From: Bacillota bacterium
GTDB taxonomy: Bacteria > Bacillota > Clostridia > Lachnospirales > Lachnospiraceae
NCBI GenBank assembly: GCA_023457255.1
Contig: JAEWMB010000014.1
Location: 1-9,902 of the forward strand
Direction of reading: 5' to 3'
Length of the DNA: 9,902 nt
Shown: one piece after another, positions 1 through 6,336 of the stretch
Layout of the letters: each line of letters starts with the position of its first letter
How positions within the stretch are numbered: position 1 is the stretch's first letter
Notes under the pieces: model-generated
Told to the model about the DNA's origin: nothing
Seen by the model: the letters and a program-made list of their open reading frames with translations, nothing else
Database searches by the model: none
Translations under genes and position numbers: made by a program

Positions 1-195
1 CGTTTACTGATTTAGGGTTGTGTCCGATCCTAAGACCTTACACAGTTCTTTGCCAAACATTTCTGCTTGGACTTTATTCTCAACGAATTTCAAGGTTGTT
101 TCACTGTTCAGTTATCAATGTTCTTAGTGTATGAAAATTGTCATCAACTTTCGTTTTTCCAATTTTCATCGCTTGCTTTTGTCTCTCGTAAGCAG
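1..195 (-). other. Leader of an rRNA operon (genes lie beyond the left edge)
   Basis: Read on the minus strand, this stretch follows a consensus promoter and carries no reading frame of note. It contains the segment at about 106-129 (minus strand: aacattgataactgaacagt), which I recognise as typical of leader and spacer sequence around clostridial rRNA genes. The first rRNA gene is not reached by base 1, so only the untranslated pre-rRNA leader is visible. The assignment rests on the promoter strength, the recognised segment and the matching strand of the 23S gene at the other end of the window. The order of rRNA genes in this operon cannot be seen. Confidence 0.7.
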
Positions 196-202
196 CTTAG
201 TT

Positions 203-231
203 AGTATATCATGCAACTTTTTGTTTGTCAA
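203..231 (-). promoter_or_regulatory. Strong rRNA promoter, proximal (P2)
   Basis: On the minus strand there is a perfect -35 TTGACA (226-231), a 17-base spacer and a near-perfect -10 TATACT (203-208). Transcription would start near 195 and run leftwards into the rRNA leader. The AT-rich DNA just upstream (232-290) would suit an UP element. The near-consensus boxes with ideal spacing are what is expected of a stable-RNA promoter. Confidence 0.85.
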
Positions 232-290
232 GAACTTTTTTCAAAGTTTTTTGAATTATTTATTCTTTTCAAACAATTTACTGTTTGTAT

Positions 291-319
291 ATACTATCAT
301 ATGATTTTAAATTTGTCAA
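291..319 (-). promoter_or_regulatory. Probable distal rRNA promoter (P1)
   Basis: A second minus-strand TTGACA (314-319) lies 88 bases upstream of the first. A 17-base spacer leads to TAGTAT (291-296), which matches the -10 consensus at the important first, second and last positions. Tandem promoters are common for rRNA operons. The -10 is weaker than that of the proximal promoter, and its register could shift by one base. Confidence 0.6.
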
Positions 320-349
320 GCCTTAAGTTAAAGCTTTTGGATTCTATAA

Positions 350-709
350 ATTATCTGATAATATTTTACTTGTTTTACAGACAGCTATGATAGCTTATCA
401 TCTTCTTCGACAAAAGTCAACTGTTTTTTCCTAAATAATAATAGGAAGAAGCTATTTTTACTTACATTATCTCTATAAGAATGATTATTTATACCTTTAG
501 ATTAAGGATAACACCATATTATTGATTAAGTTGTTTCCTTGCTTATAAATAGTATATCGGCTTATATAGACTACAGAAACTTCATTACAGAAGTAACACA
601 GAAATAACATGAAGGCAAAAAACCATTTCGGAAACAATGAACTCCATATCTCGTCCTATAATCCTGTAATCCATAACCATACCTTATACCATGTAGTAGA
701 AACTCCTAT
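350..709. other. Intergenic region without a recognisable gene
   Basis: This AT-rich stretch lies between the divergently read rRNA promoters and the CofE-like gene. I see no convincing reading frame or RNA gene. Two small structures stand out. One is a palindrome, ATGATA-GCT-TATCAT, at 387-401. The other is an 11-bp stem with two or three G-U pairs (423-433 with 442-452), followed by a short T-rich tail on the plus strand (455-459). The latter resembles a weak terminator, but no plus-strand gene precedes it in the window. Confidence 0.5.
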
Positions 710-738
710 TTTACTATATACCCTTTTCATTATATAAT
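710..738 (+). promoter_or_regulatory. Probable promoter of the CofE-like gene
   Basis: A -35-like TTTACT (710-715) is separated by 17 bases from a perfect -10 TATAAT (733-738). Transcription would start near 745, giving a 5' untranslated region of about 75 bases. That leader contains a perfect inverted repeat, ACTTTG-TAT-CAAAGT, at 778-792, just before the ribosome binding site. Confidence 0.5.
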
Positions 739-819
739 AAAGGATGCAATATGTAATAAAAACCGAATATAAAATTAACTTTGTATCAAAGTATTATACA
801 AGGAGAGGAAGGTATACTT

Positions 820-2007
820 ATGGAAAGAAAAGTTGGAACAGTATCAAGAGGTATTCGCTGCCCAATTATTCGTGAAGGAGACAATTTATCTACAATCGTA
901 GTTAACAGTGTACTAGATGCGGCTGAATCGGAAGGATTTGCTTTAAAAGAAAAAGATGTTATTGCTTTGACAGAATCTATCGTAGCACGCGCACAGGGAA
1001 ATTATGCAAGTGTTTCCGCTATTGCTGCCGATGTAAAAAATAAACTTGGCGGAGAAACGATTGGTGTAATCTTCCCAATCCTTTCAAGAAACCGATTTGC
1101 TATTTGTCTGAAAGGCATTGCTATGGGTGCGAAAAAGGTAGTCCTTATGTTAAGTTATCCAAGCGATGAAGTGGGTAATGAATTAGTATCTTTGGATCAA
1201 CTGGATGAAGCTGGGGTTAATCCATATAGCGATGTCCTTACGTTAGAACGTTATCGCGACCTGTTTGGAGAAAATAAGCACCCCTTTACCGGTGTTGATT
1301 ATGTAGATTACTACTCCTCTATTATTAAAGATGCCGGTGCAGATGTAGAAATTATCTTTTCCAATCAGCCAAAGACTATCCTTGACTATACCAAGAATGT
1401 ACTTACCTGTGATATCCATACCCGGGCAAGAACTAAAAGAATCTTAAAAGCTGCAGGTGCTAACGTCATAGGATTAGACGATATCTTAAATTCTCCGATT
1501 GATGGCAATGGTTACAATGAGAAATTCGGATTGTTAGGATCCAATAAATCCACCGAAGATCAAATTAAGCTATTCCCAAGAGAATGTTTTGATCTTGTTA
1601 AGAATATTCAAAAGCAAATTAAAGAGAAAACCAATCGTCATGTAGAAGTAATGGTATATGGTGATGGTGCATTCAAAGATCCTGTGGGTAAGATTTGGGA
1701 ACTTGCCGATCCTTGTGTATCTCCTGCATACACGGAAGGATTAGAGGGTACACCAAATGAAGTTAAATTAAAATATCTTGCAGATAATGATTTCAAAGAC
1801 TTATCCGGTGATGCTTTAAAACAAGCTATTTCCGAACGTATTCAACATAAAGAAGATAATTTAGTTGGTAATATGGCTAGTCAGGGTACAACACCACGAC
1901 GTCTAACTGACCTTATCGGCTCTCTTTGTGATTTAACTTCTGGCTCTGGTGATAAAGGAACTCCGGTTGTATTAATCCAAGGATATTTTGATAATTTCAC
2001 AAACTAA
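820..2007 (+). CDS. CofE-like protein (F420-0:L-glutamate ligase superfamily), function unknown
   Basis: A cytoplasmic protein of 395 residues. The start is the ATG at 820, which follows AAGGAGAGG (800-808) at a workable distance; a TTG 39 bases upstream is open in the same frame but has no better site. Residues 11-60 resemble the N-terminal domain of CofE (coenzyme F420-0:gamma-glutamyl ligase): a GIRCPIIREGD opening, then DVIALTESIVARAQG (46-60), matching the CofE pattern of an acidic residue, a beta strand, then an S/A-x-A-x-G turn. Further conserved-looking blocks are VMVYGDGAFKDP (277-288) and a Gly/Ser-rich stretch near 374-380. Archaeal CofE is about 250 residues, so this is a longer variant. 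CofE proper adds glutamate to F420-0 with GTP, but nothing else here suggests F420 synthesis, so the real substrate is unknown. The gene is monocistronic, with its own promoter candidate and terminator. Superfamily assignment is fairly secure; catalytic role is not. Confidence 0.75.
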   Translation: MERKVGTVSRGIRCPIIREGDNLSTIVVNSVLDAAESEGFALKEKDVIALTESIVARAQGNYASVSAIAADVKNKLGGETIGVIFPILSRNRFAICLKGIAMGAKKVVLMLSYPSDEVGNELVSLDQLDEAGVNPYSDVLTLERYRDLFGENKHPFTGVDYVDYYSSIIKDAGADVEIIFSNQPKTILDYTKNVLTCDIHTRARTKRILKAAGANVIGLDDILNSPIDGNGYNEKFGLLGSNKSTEDQIKLFPRECFDLVKNIQKQIKEKTNRHVEVMVYGDGAFKDPVGKIWELADPCVSPAYTEGLEGTPNEVKLKYLADNDFKDLSGDALKQAISERIQHKEDNLVGNMASQGTTPRRLTDLIGSLCDLTSGSGDKGTPVVLIQGYFDNFTN

Positions 2008-2041
2008 ATTCTAACTTAATAATCTAAAAAATAGGAAATGG

Positions 2042-2078
2042 ACCAGTGAGTAGCTACTGTTTACTTGCTGGTTTTTTC
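2042..2078 (+). terminator. Intrinsic terminator of the CofE-like gene
   Basis: An 11-bp stem (2042-2052 with 2062-2072, two G-U pairs) with a 9-base loop is followed directly by a T-run (2072-2077). It begins 35 bases after the stop codon. It ends this transcription unit before the hybrid-cluster gene. Confidence 0.85.
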
Positions 2079-2215
2079 TTGTATCTATGATTATGTTCTC
2101 AATCTCAACTTCCGGCATATTCTTAAGATATCCTTTAAAATATAAGTTTTATGACTTAAAATATAGAGATGTTACATTACATAGAATAATCAAATATTTA
2201 ATTTTACTTATCTAT

Positions 2216-2233
2216 TTGTTGTAAAAACAACAG
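2216..2233 (+). promoter_or_regulatory. Rex-like operator candidate upstream of the first hcp gene
   Basis: A perfect inverted repeat, TGTTGT-AAAA-ACAACA (2217-2232), sits 70 bases before the start codon. Extended by one base each side it reads TTGTT-8 bases-AACAG. This agrees with the clostridial Rex half-sites (TTGTT-8-AACAA) at nine of ten core positions with the right spacing. Rex is the NADH/NAD+ sensing repressor of Gram-positive anaerobes, and from memory some Rex regulons include hcp. The inner dinucleotides (GT/AC rather than AA/TT) are off consensus. The rest of the 2079-2302 gap holds no gene, and I could not place a convincing promoter in it. Confidence 0.4.
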
Positions 2234-2302
2234 ATTTTTCTTCTGTCATCCAATACAATACTAACATAGCAACAAGAAATTAATAAAAAGGAGAGATAAA
2301 AT

Positions 2303-4168
2303 ATGAGTCAAATGTTTTGTTTTCAATGTCAAGAGACTGCTGGGAATAAAGGCTGTACCCTTAATGGTGTCTGTGGCAAGACTGCTGCACTAGCAAATAT
2401 TCAAGATTTACTTATTTATGTAACAAAGGGATTATCTGAGGTAACCACAAAGCTTCGTTCCGAAGGTGGAACTGTTTCAACAGAAATCAATCACTACATT
2501 ACATTAAATCTTTTTACAACAATAACAAATGCCAATTTTGATAATGAAGTTTTCTATCAAAGAGTAAAAGAAACATTATCTATGAAAGAAAATTTAATAA
2601 ATCAGTTAAAAAATAAAGAAAATTTATCCGAAGCTGCTCTTTGGACCTTACCAATGGATAGCACCAAGGATGAAATCGATTCCATGATTGCAAAGTCAAA
2701 TTCTGATGAAGTTGGAGTATTAGCAACCAAAGAGGAAGATGTTCGTTCTTTGCGTGAGTTAATCACTTATGGATTAAAAGGTCTTTCCGCTTATGTAAAA
2801 CATGCAAATGCTTTACATTTTGATGAAGAAGCAATTGCTGTCTTTATGCAGGAAACTTTAGCTAAATTACTTGATGATACATTAACTGTTGATGAATTAA
2901 TTGCATTAACATTGGAAACAGGTAAATTTGGTGTAGATGGTATGGCATTACTTGATAAAGCAAATACCACAACTTATGGAAATCCAGAAATCACAAAAGT
3001 TAATATCGGTGTTGGAACAAACCCTGGTATCCTAGTGTCCGGCCACGACTTATCCGATTTAGAGCAATTATTAATTCAAACGGAAGGGACCGGCATTGAT
3101 GTTTATACTCACTCCGAAATGCTTCCGGCTCACTATTATCCAAACCTTAAAAAGTTTAAACACTTAAAGGGTAACTACGGAAATGCTTGGTGGAAACAAA
3201 ATGAAGAGTTTGAAAAATTCCATGGTCCAATCTTAATGACTACAAACTGTATCGTACCTCCAAAAGCTTCTTACAAAGATAAATTATATACTACCGGTGC
3301 TGCTGGTTACGCCGGATGTCAACATATCGATGGAGAATCTGGAAGCAATAAAGACTTCTCTGTAATTATCAAACATGCTTTACAATGTGAGGCTCCGGAA
3401 GAAATCGAAACCGGTGAAATCATAGGTGGATTTGCACACGCTCAGGTTCTGGCACTTGCAGATACGGTAGTGGGTGCTGTTAAGTCTGGTGCAATTAAGA
3501 AGTTTGTTGTTATGGCTGGCTGTGACGGACGTGCCAAATCAAGAAATTATTATACTGATTTTGCAAAAGCACTTCCAAATGACACTGTAATTTTAACTGC
3601 AGGTTGTGCAAAGTATAAGTATAATAAGTTAGACTTAGGAGATATCGGTGGAATTCCTCGTGTATTAGATGCTGGTCAATGTAATGACTCCTACTCCTTA
3701 GCCCTTATTGCATTAAAATTAAAAGAAGTCTTCGAATTAAACGACGTTAACGAACTTCCAATTATCTATAACATTGCTTGGTATGAGCAAAAAGCAGTTA
3801 TTGTTTTACTCTCCCTTCTTTACTTAGGAGTGAAGAACATTCACTTAGGACCAACATTACCTGCTTTCCTTTCTCCAAATGTTGCAAATGTTTTAGTAAA
3901 TAACTTTGGTATCGCAGGAATCCAGACGGTAGAAGAAGATATTGAACTATTCTTTGGTACGGAATCTGTCTCCAATGAATCCAATGGAATCACAAAGGAT
4001 ACTGTAATTGGTGATATTTTAAGAATCAATTCTGAAAGTGCTGCTACACTGATGGAAGCAGGTATGCATTGTCTTGGATGCCCTGCATCACAGATGGAGA
4101 CATTAGAAGAAGCTTGTGGTGTTCATGGTATCGACGTTGAAGCACTCCTTAATAAGTTAAACTCCTAA
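2303..4168 (+). CDS. hcp: Hybrid-cluster protein (class I Hcp, prismane protein) with C-terminal redox-disulfide domain
   Basis: A cytoplasmic iron-sulfur protein of 621 residues. Hcp proteins reduce hydroxylamine to ammonia in vitro (EC 1.7.99.1), and in E. coli act on NO and in protein S-nitrosylation. The class I N-terminal cluster motif is C6-x2-C9-x8-C18-x5-C24. All hybrid-cluster ligands can be placed: H248 (SGHD), E272 (HSEM), C316 (TTNC), C407 (AGCDG, the persulfide position), C435 (TAGCAKY), C460 (GQCND) and E495 (WYEQK), with K497. Normal Hcp ends near residue 550. Here about 56 extra residues (565-621) form a domain with MHCLGCPAS (C590, C593) and C605, matching the hybrid-cluster-associated redox disulfide (DUF1858-type) family. 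The ATG at 2303 follows AAAAAGGAGAG (2285-2294). The gene has its own downstream hairpin, and a Rex-like site upstream suggests redox control. No Hcr reductase partner is in the window, so the electron donor is unknown; the fused CxxC domain could serve a redox role. Confidence 0.95.
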   Translation: MSQMFCFQCQETAGNKGCTLNGVCGKTAALANIQDLLIYVTKGLSEVTTKLRSEGGTVSTEINHYITLNLFTTITNANFDNEVFYQRVKETLSMKENLINQLKNKENLSEAALWTLPMDSTKDEIDSMIAKSNSDEVGVLATKEEDVRSLRELITYGLKGLSAYVKHANALHFDEEAIAVFMQETLAKLLDDTLTVDELIALTLETGKFGVDGMALLDKANTTTYGNPEITKVNIGVGTNPGILVSGHDLSDLEQLLIQTEGTGIDVYTHSEMLPAHYYPNLKKFKHLKGNYGNAWWKQNEEFEKFHGPILMTTNCIVPPKASYKDKLYTTGAAGYAGCQHIDGESGSNKDFSVIIKHALQCEAPEEIETGEIIGGFAHAQVLALADTVVGAVKSGAIKKFVVMAGCDGRAKSRNYYTDFAKALPNDTVILTAGCAKYKYNKLDLGDIGGIPRVLDAGQCNDSYSLALIALKLKEVFELNDVNELPIIYNIAWYEQKAVIVLLSLLYLGVKNIHLGPTLPAFLSPNVANVLVNNFGIAGIQTVEEDIELFFGTESVSNESNGITKDTVIGDILRINSESAATLMEAGMHCLGCPASQMETLEEACGVHGIDVEALLNKLNS

Positions 4169-4233
4169 TATAAACGCTTGATGCAATATCTTAACTCCAT
4201 AAACGCACTTAATTATATGCCTCTCTGAACGTA

Positions 4234-4327
4234 AATATAATATAGGTATAAAAGCAGGTATAACGCATATTTTCCCATATAGCTTATTGCTATCGGAATT
4301 TCACGTTATACCTGCTTTTATTATATT
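4234..4327 (+). terminator. Large hairpin / terminator between the two hcp genes
   Basis: A perfect 16-bp inverted repeat (4250-4265 with 4304-4319) is flanked by a second 8-bp pair (4234-4241 with 4320-4327) after a bulge. The 38-base loop can itself fold (ATAGC 4279-4283 with GCTAT 4289-4293, and TTCC with GGAA). The stem's 3' arm ends in TTTT followed by ATTATATT, so it can act as an intrinsic terminator for the upstream hcp gene. It is much longer than a typical terminator and nearly symmetrical, so it might also stop or protect transcripts on either strand, or be a small repeat element. Confidence 0.7.
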
Positions 4328-4374
4328 GATCTAATTCTATAGACCTTTTTGAGCTGCTCTAACTTAGAATTTTA

Positions 4375-4401
4375 TTGTCTTCTTCTTTTATGATGTATAA
4401 A
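4375..4401 (+). promoter_or_regulatory. Weak promoter candidate for the second hcp gene
   Basis: TTGTCT (4375-4380) and TATAAA (4396-4401) are good boxes, but the spacer is only 15 bases, shorter than the usual 16-18. The hairpin upstream implies that a separate promoter is needed for the second hcp gene, and this is the best candidate I can see. Confidence 0.3.
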
Positions 4402-4454
4402 AAACCTGAAACAATAGAAACTATAAAAATAAATATAGAAAGAGAGGTCTATTT

Positions 4455-6131
4455 ATGGGAAATAATATGGATTTAGAATATGAAATGTTTTGTTATCAGT
4501 GCGAACAAACCGCTGGCGGAAAAGGTTGTACTAAGCAGGGGGTATGCGGTAAAACAGCGGAAATAGCAAATCTGCAGGATTTACTAATATTTCAGATAAA
4601 AGGTATTAGCTGCTATGCAAAAGAAATAATTGAGCGTGGTGAACATATTGATAAATCAATTGTTATCCTAGTTGAAAACATATTATTCACAACATTAACA
4701 AATGTTAATTTTGATGCTTCCGTACATGTTGAGCTGTTGAAGGAAACTCAAAAGGTAAAAGAGTCACTGCAGGCCCTCGTTGGTGAAATTCAAAATAATA
4801 CTGCTCATGCCACCTATAACCTGCCAGAAACCAAAACCGAAATGTTAAAAGATGCTCCATTCGCGGGCATCATGTATGATAATGCCTTAGACCCGGATAT
4901 CCGTTCCTTAAGGCAAACTATTATATATGGTTTGAAAGGAATCAGCGCATACGGTCATCAAGCAAGAGAACTGGGATACTATAGTGATCAAGCGGATGAT
5001 TTTTATATTCTTGCTCTCGAAGCCGTTACAGACGATAAGTTAACTGTTGAAGATCTGATTCGATGGACAATGAGAACCGGAGAAATGGCAATCGAGGTAA
5101 TGAAAAAACTTGATGAAGCAAATACAAACACCTATAAAAATCCGACTCCTCATAAGGTTAACGTCAAAATTAAAAAAGGTCCATTTATCATTGTTTCCGG
5201 TCATGATTTAAAAGATCTTGAGATGCTTTTAATTCAAACAAAGGGCATGGGAATCAATATTTATACCCACGGGGAGATGATTCCTTCTCACGGCTATCCA
5301 AGTCTAAAAAAATTTCCTCATCTCGTCGGAAATTTCGGTGGTGCATGGCAAGATCAACAAAAACAGTTTGACAATCTTCCCGGATGTATCTTAATGACTA
5401 CAAATTGTCTTATGAGACCTAGAGAATCCTATAAGGATAGAATTTATAGCACAAATGTTGTAGGCTGGGATGGAATTAAGCATATCAAAAAAGACGAAAA
5501 CGGAGAGAAAGATTTTAGTGAAATAATTCAACAAGCACTAGAATTGGGCGGATTTCCAGAAGATGAAGAACCACATGAAATTCTTGTAGGTTTCGGTCAT
5601 CATGCAACCCTTAGCTATGCTGAAAAGATTGTCGAAGCAGTGAAGAGCGGAGATCTTCGGCACTTCTTTCTTATCGGAGGGTGTGATGGAGCCAGACCAG
5701 GCCGCAACTACTACACTGAATTTGCTACTCTAGTTCCTAAGGATTGTATTATCCTTACGTTAGCCTGTGGAAAATATCGCTTTAATAAACTTGACTTTGG
5801 TGAAGTTGCCGGTCTACCAAGGTTACTAGATGTTGGACAGTGCAATGATGTCTACTCTGCAATACGTATTGCAACAGCCTTAGCAGATGCTTTTCAGACA
5901 GATGTAAACGGCTTACCTCTTTCATTAATCGTCTCCTGGTATGAGCAAAAAGCTGTTGCAGATTTGTTGGCATTGCTTTCATTAGGAATTAAGAGCATTT
6001 ATCTTGGGCCATCCTTACCGGCGTTTCTTAGCCCTAATGTTTTACAATATCTTGTTGATACCTTTGACATTAGAGCAATCAGCACCGCAAAGGACGATAT
6101 AAAAACCTGCTTAAAGCAAGGTATAGCTTAA
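4455..6131 (+). CDS. hcp: Hybrid-cluster protein (class I Hcp), second paralogue
   Basis: A 558-residue cytoplasmic hybrid-cluster protein of ordinary class I length, with a slightly longer N terminus than usual before the first cysteine. The N-terminal cluster motif is C13-x2-C16-x8-C25-x5-C31. Hybrid-cluster ligands are H250 (SGHD), E274 (HGEM), C318 (TTNC), C410 (GGCDG), C438 (LACGKY), C463 (GQCND) and E497 (WYEQK), with K499, so the active site looks intact. It ends shortly after the conserved LGPSLPAFLSPN block (517-528) and lacks the CxxC tail of its neighbour. The ATG at 4455 follows AGAGAGG (4441-4447) at about eight bases; an in-frame ATG four codons later has no better site. Wording differs throughout from the upstream copy (for example GARPGRNYYTEF against GRAKSRNYYTDF), so this is an old duplication or separate acquisition, not a recent copy. 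Likely role: NO or hydroxylamine detoxification. The two copies appear to be transcribed separately. Confidence 0.93.
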   Translation: MGNNMDLEYEMFCYQCEQTAGGKGCTKQGVCGKTAEIANLQDLLIFQIKGISCYAKEIIERGEHIDKSIVILVENILFTTLTNVNFDASVHVELLKETQKVKESLQALVGEIQNNTAHATYNLPETKTEMLKDAPFAGIMYDNALDPDIRSLRQTIIYGLKGISAYGHQARELGYYSDQADDFYILALEAVTDDKLTVEDLIRWTMRTGEMAIEVMKKLDEANTNTYKNPTPHKVNVKIKKGPFIIVSGHDLKDLEMLLIQTKGMGINIYTHGEMIPSHGYPSLKKFPHLVGNFGGAWQDQQKQFDNLPGCILMTTNCLMRPRESYKDRIYSTNVVGWDGIKHIKKDENGEKDFSEIIQQALELGGFPEDEEPHEILVGFGHHATLSYAEKIVEAVKSGDLRHFFLIGGCDGARPGRNYYTEFATLVPKDCIILTLACGKYRFNKLDFGEVAGLPRLLDVGQCNDVYSAIRIATALADAFQTDVNGLPLSLIVSWYEQKAVADLLALLSLGIKSIYLGPSLPAFLSPNVLQYLVDTFDIRAISTAKDDIKTCLKQGIA

Positions 6132-6148
6132 GACAGATTTTAAGATTT

Positions 6149-6255
6149 AGGGCTGAATTAAATTTAGTTATCTATGCTTAAAAAAACGACTTTCTACTAT
6201 CAGATTAATTTTCCTGTCGTTAATTGGCTGTTAGACAAAGATTTAATCCAGCCCT
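6149..6255 (+). terminator. Long imperfect stem downstream of the second hcp gene
   Basis: Arms 6149-6163 and 6241-6255 pair over 15 positions with a single mismatch (A6156/C6248). They enclose 77 bases that contain the minus-strand terminator stem described separately. It starts 17 bases after the hcp stop codon and is followed by GATTTTCT, a poor U-tract. It probably helps end or stabilise the hcp transcript, but it is not a textbook terminator. Confidence 0.45.
6180..6221 (-). terminator. Intrinsic terminator for the GH4 gene
   Basis: Read on the minus strand, AACGAC (6216-6221) pairs with GTCGTT (6185-6190) across a 25-base loop. A run of T follows immediately (complement of the A-run 6180-6186). 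It lies about 115 bases beyond the GH4 stop codon, after the perfect repeat at 6256-6295. The stem is short and the loop long, so strength is uncertain. Confidence 0.5.
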
Positions 6256-6295
6256 GATTTTCTAATATTTGTTCTCCCTGGAATATTAGAAAATC
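6256..6295. repeat. Perfect 14-bp inverted repeat between convergent genes
   Basis: The arm GATTTTCTAATATT (6256-6269) and its exact reverse complement (6282-6295) flank a 12-base loop. It abuts the preceding long stem at 6255 with no gap. Neither strand has a T-run after it, so a simple terminator call is weak. It lies between the 3' ends of the convergent hcp and GH4 genes, so it may act on both transcripts as a bidirectional stop or as a 3'-end stabiliser. Confidence 0.75.
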
Positions 6296-6336
6296 CATAG
6301 GAAGCTATACCGATAGACATTACTTTTTATCTTGTC

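Noticed and set aside
3841..4029. Minus-strand frame of 62 codons inside the first hcp gene
   Set aside because: It is wholly antisense to well-conserved hcp sequence and has no ribosome binding site or recognisable product.
4234..4327. Long hairpin considered as a miniature transposable element
   Set aside because: No target-site duplication is evident and no second copy is present in the window; the terminator reading is simpler.
5782..5982. Minus-strand frame of 66 codons inside the second hcp gene
   Set aside because: It lies opposite the conserved GQCND and WYEQK blocks of Hcp, so it is a shadow of the real gene.
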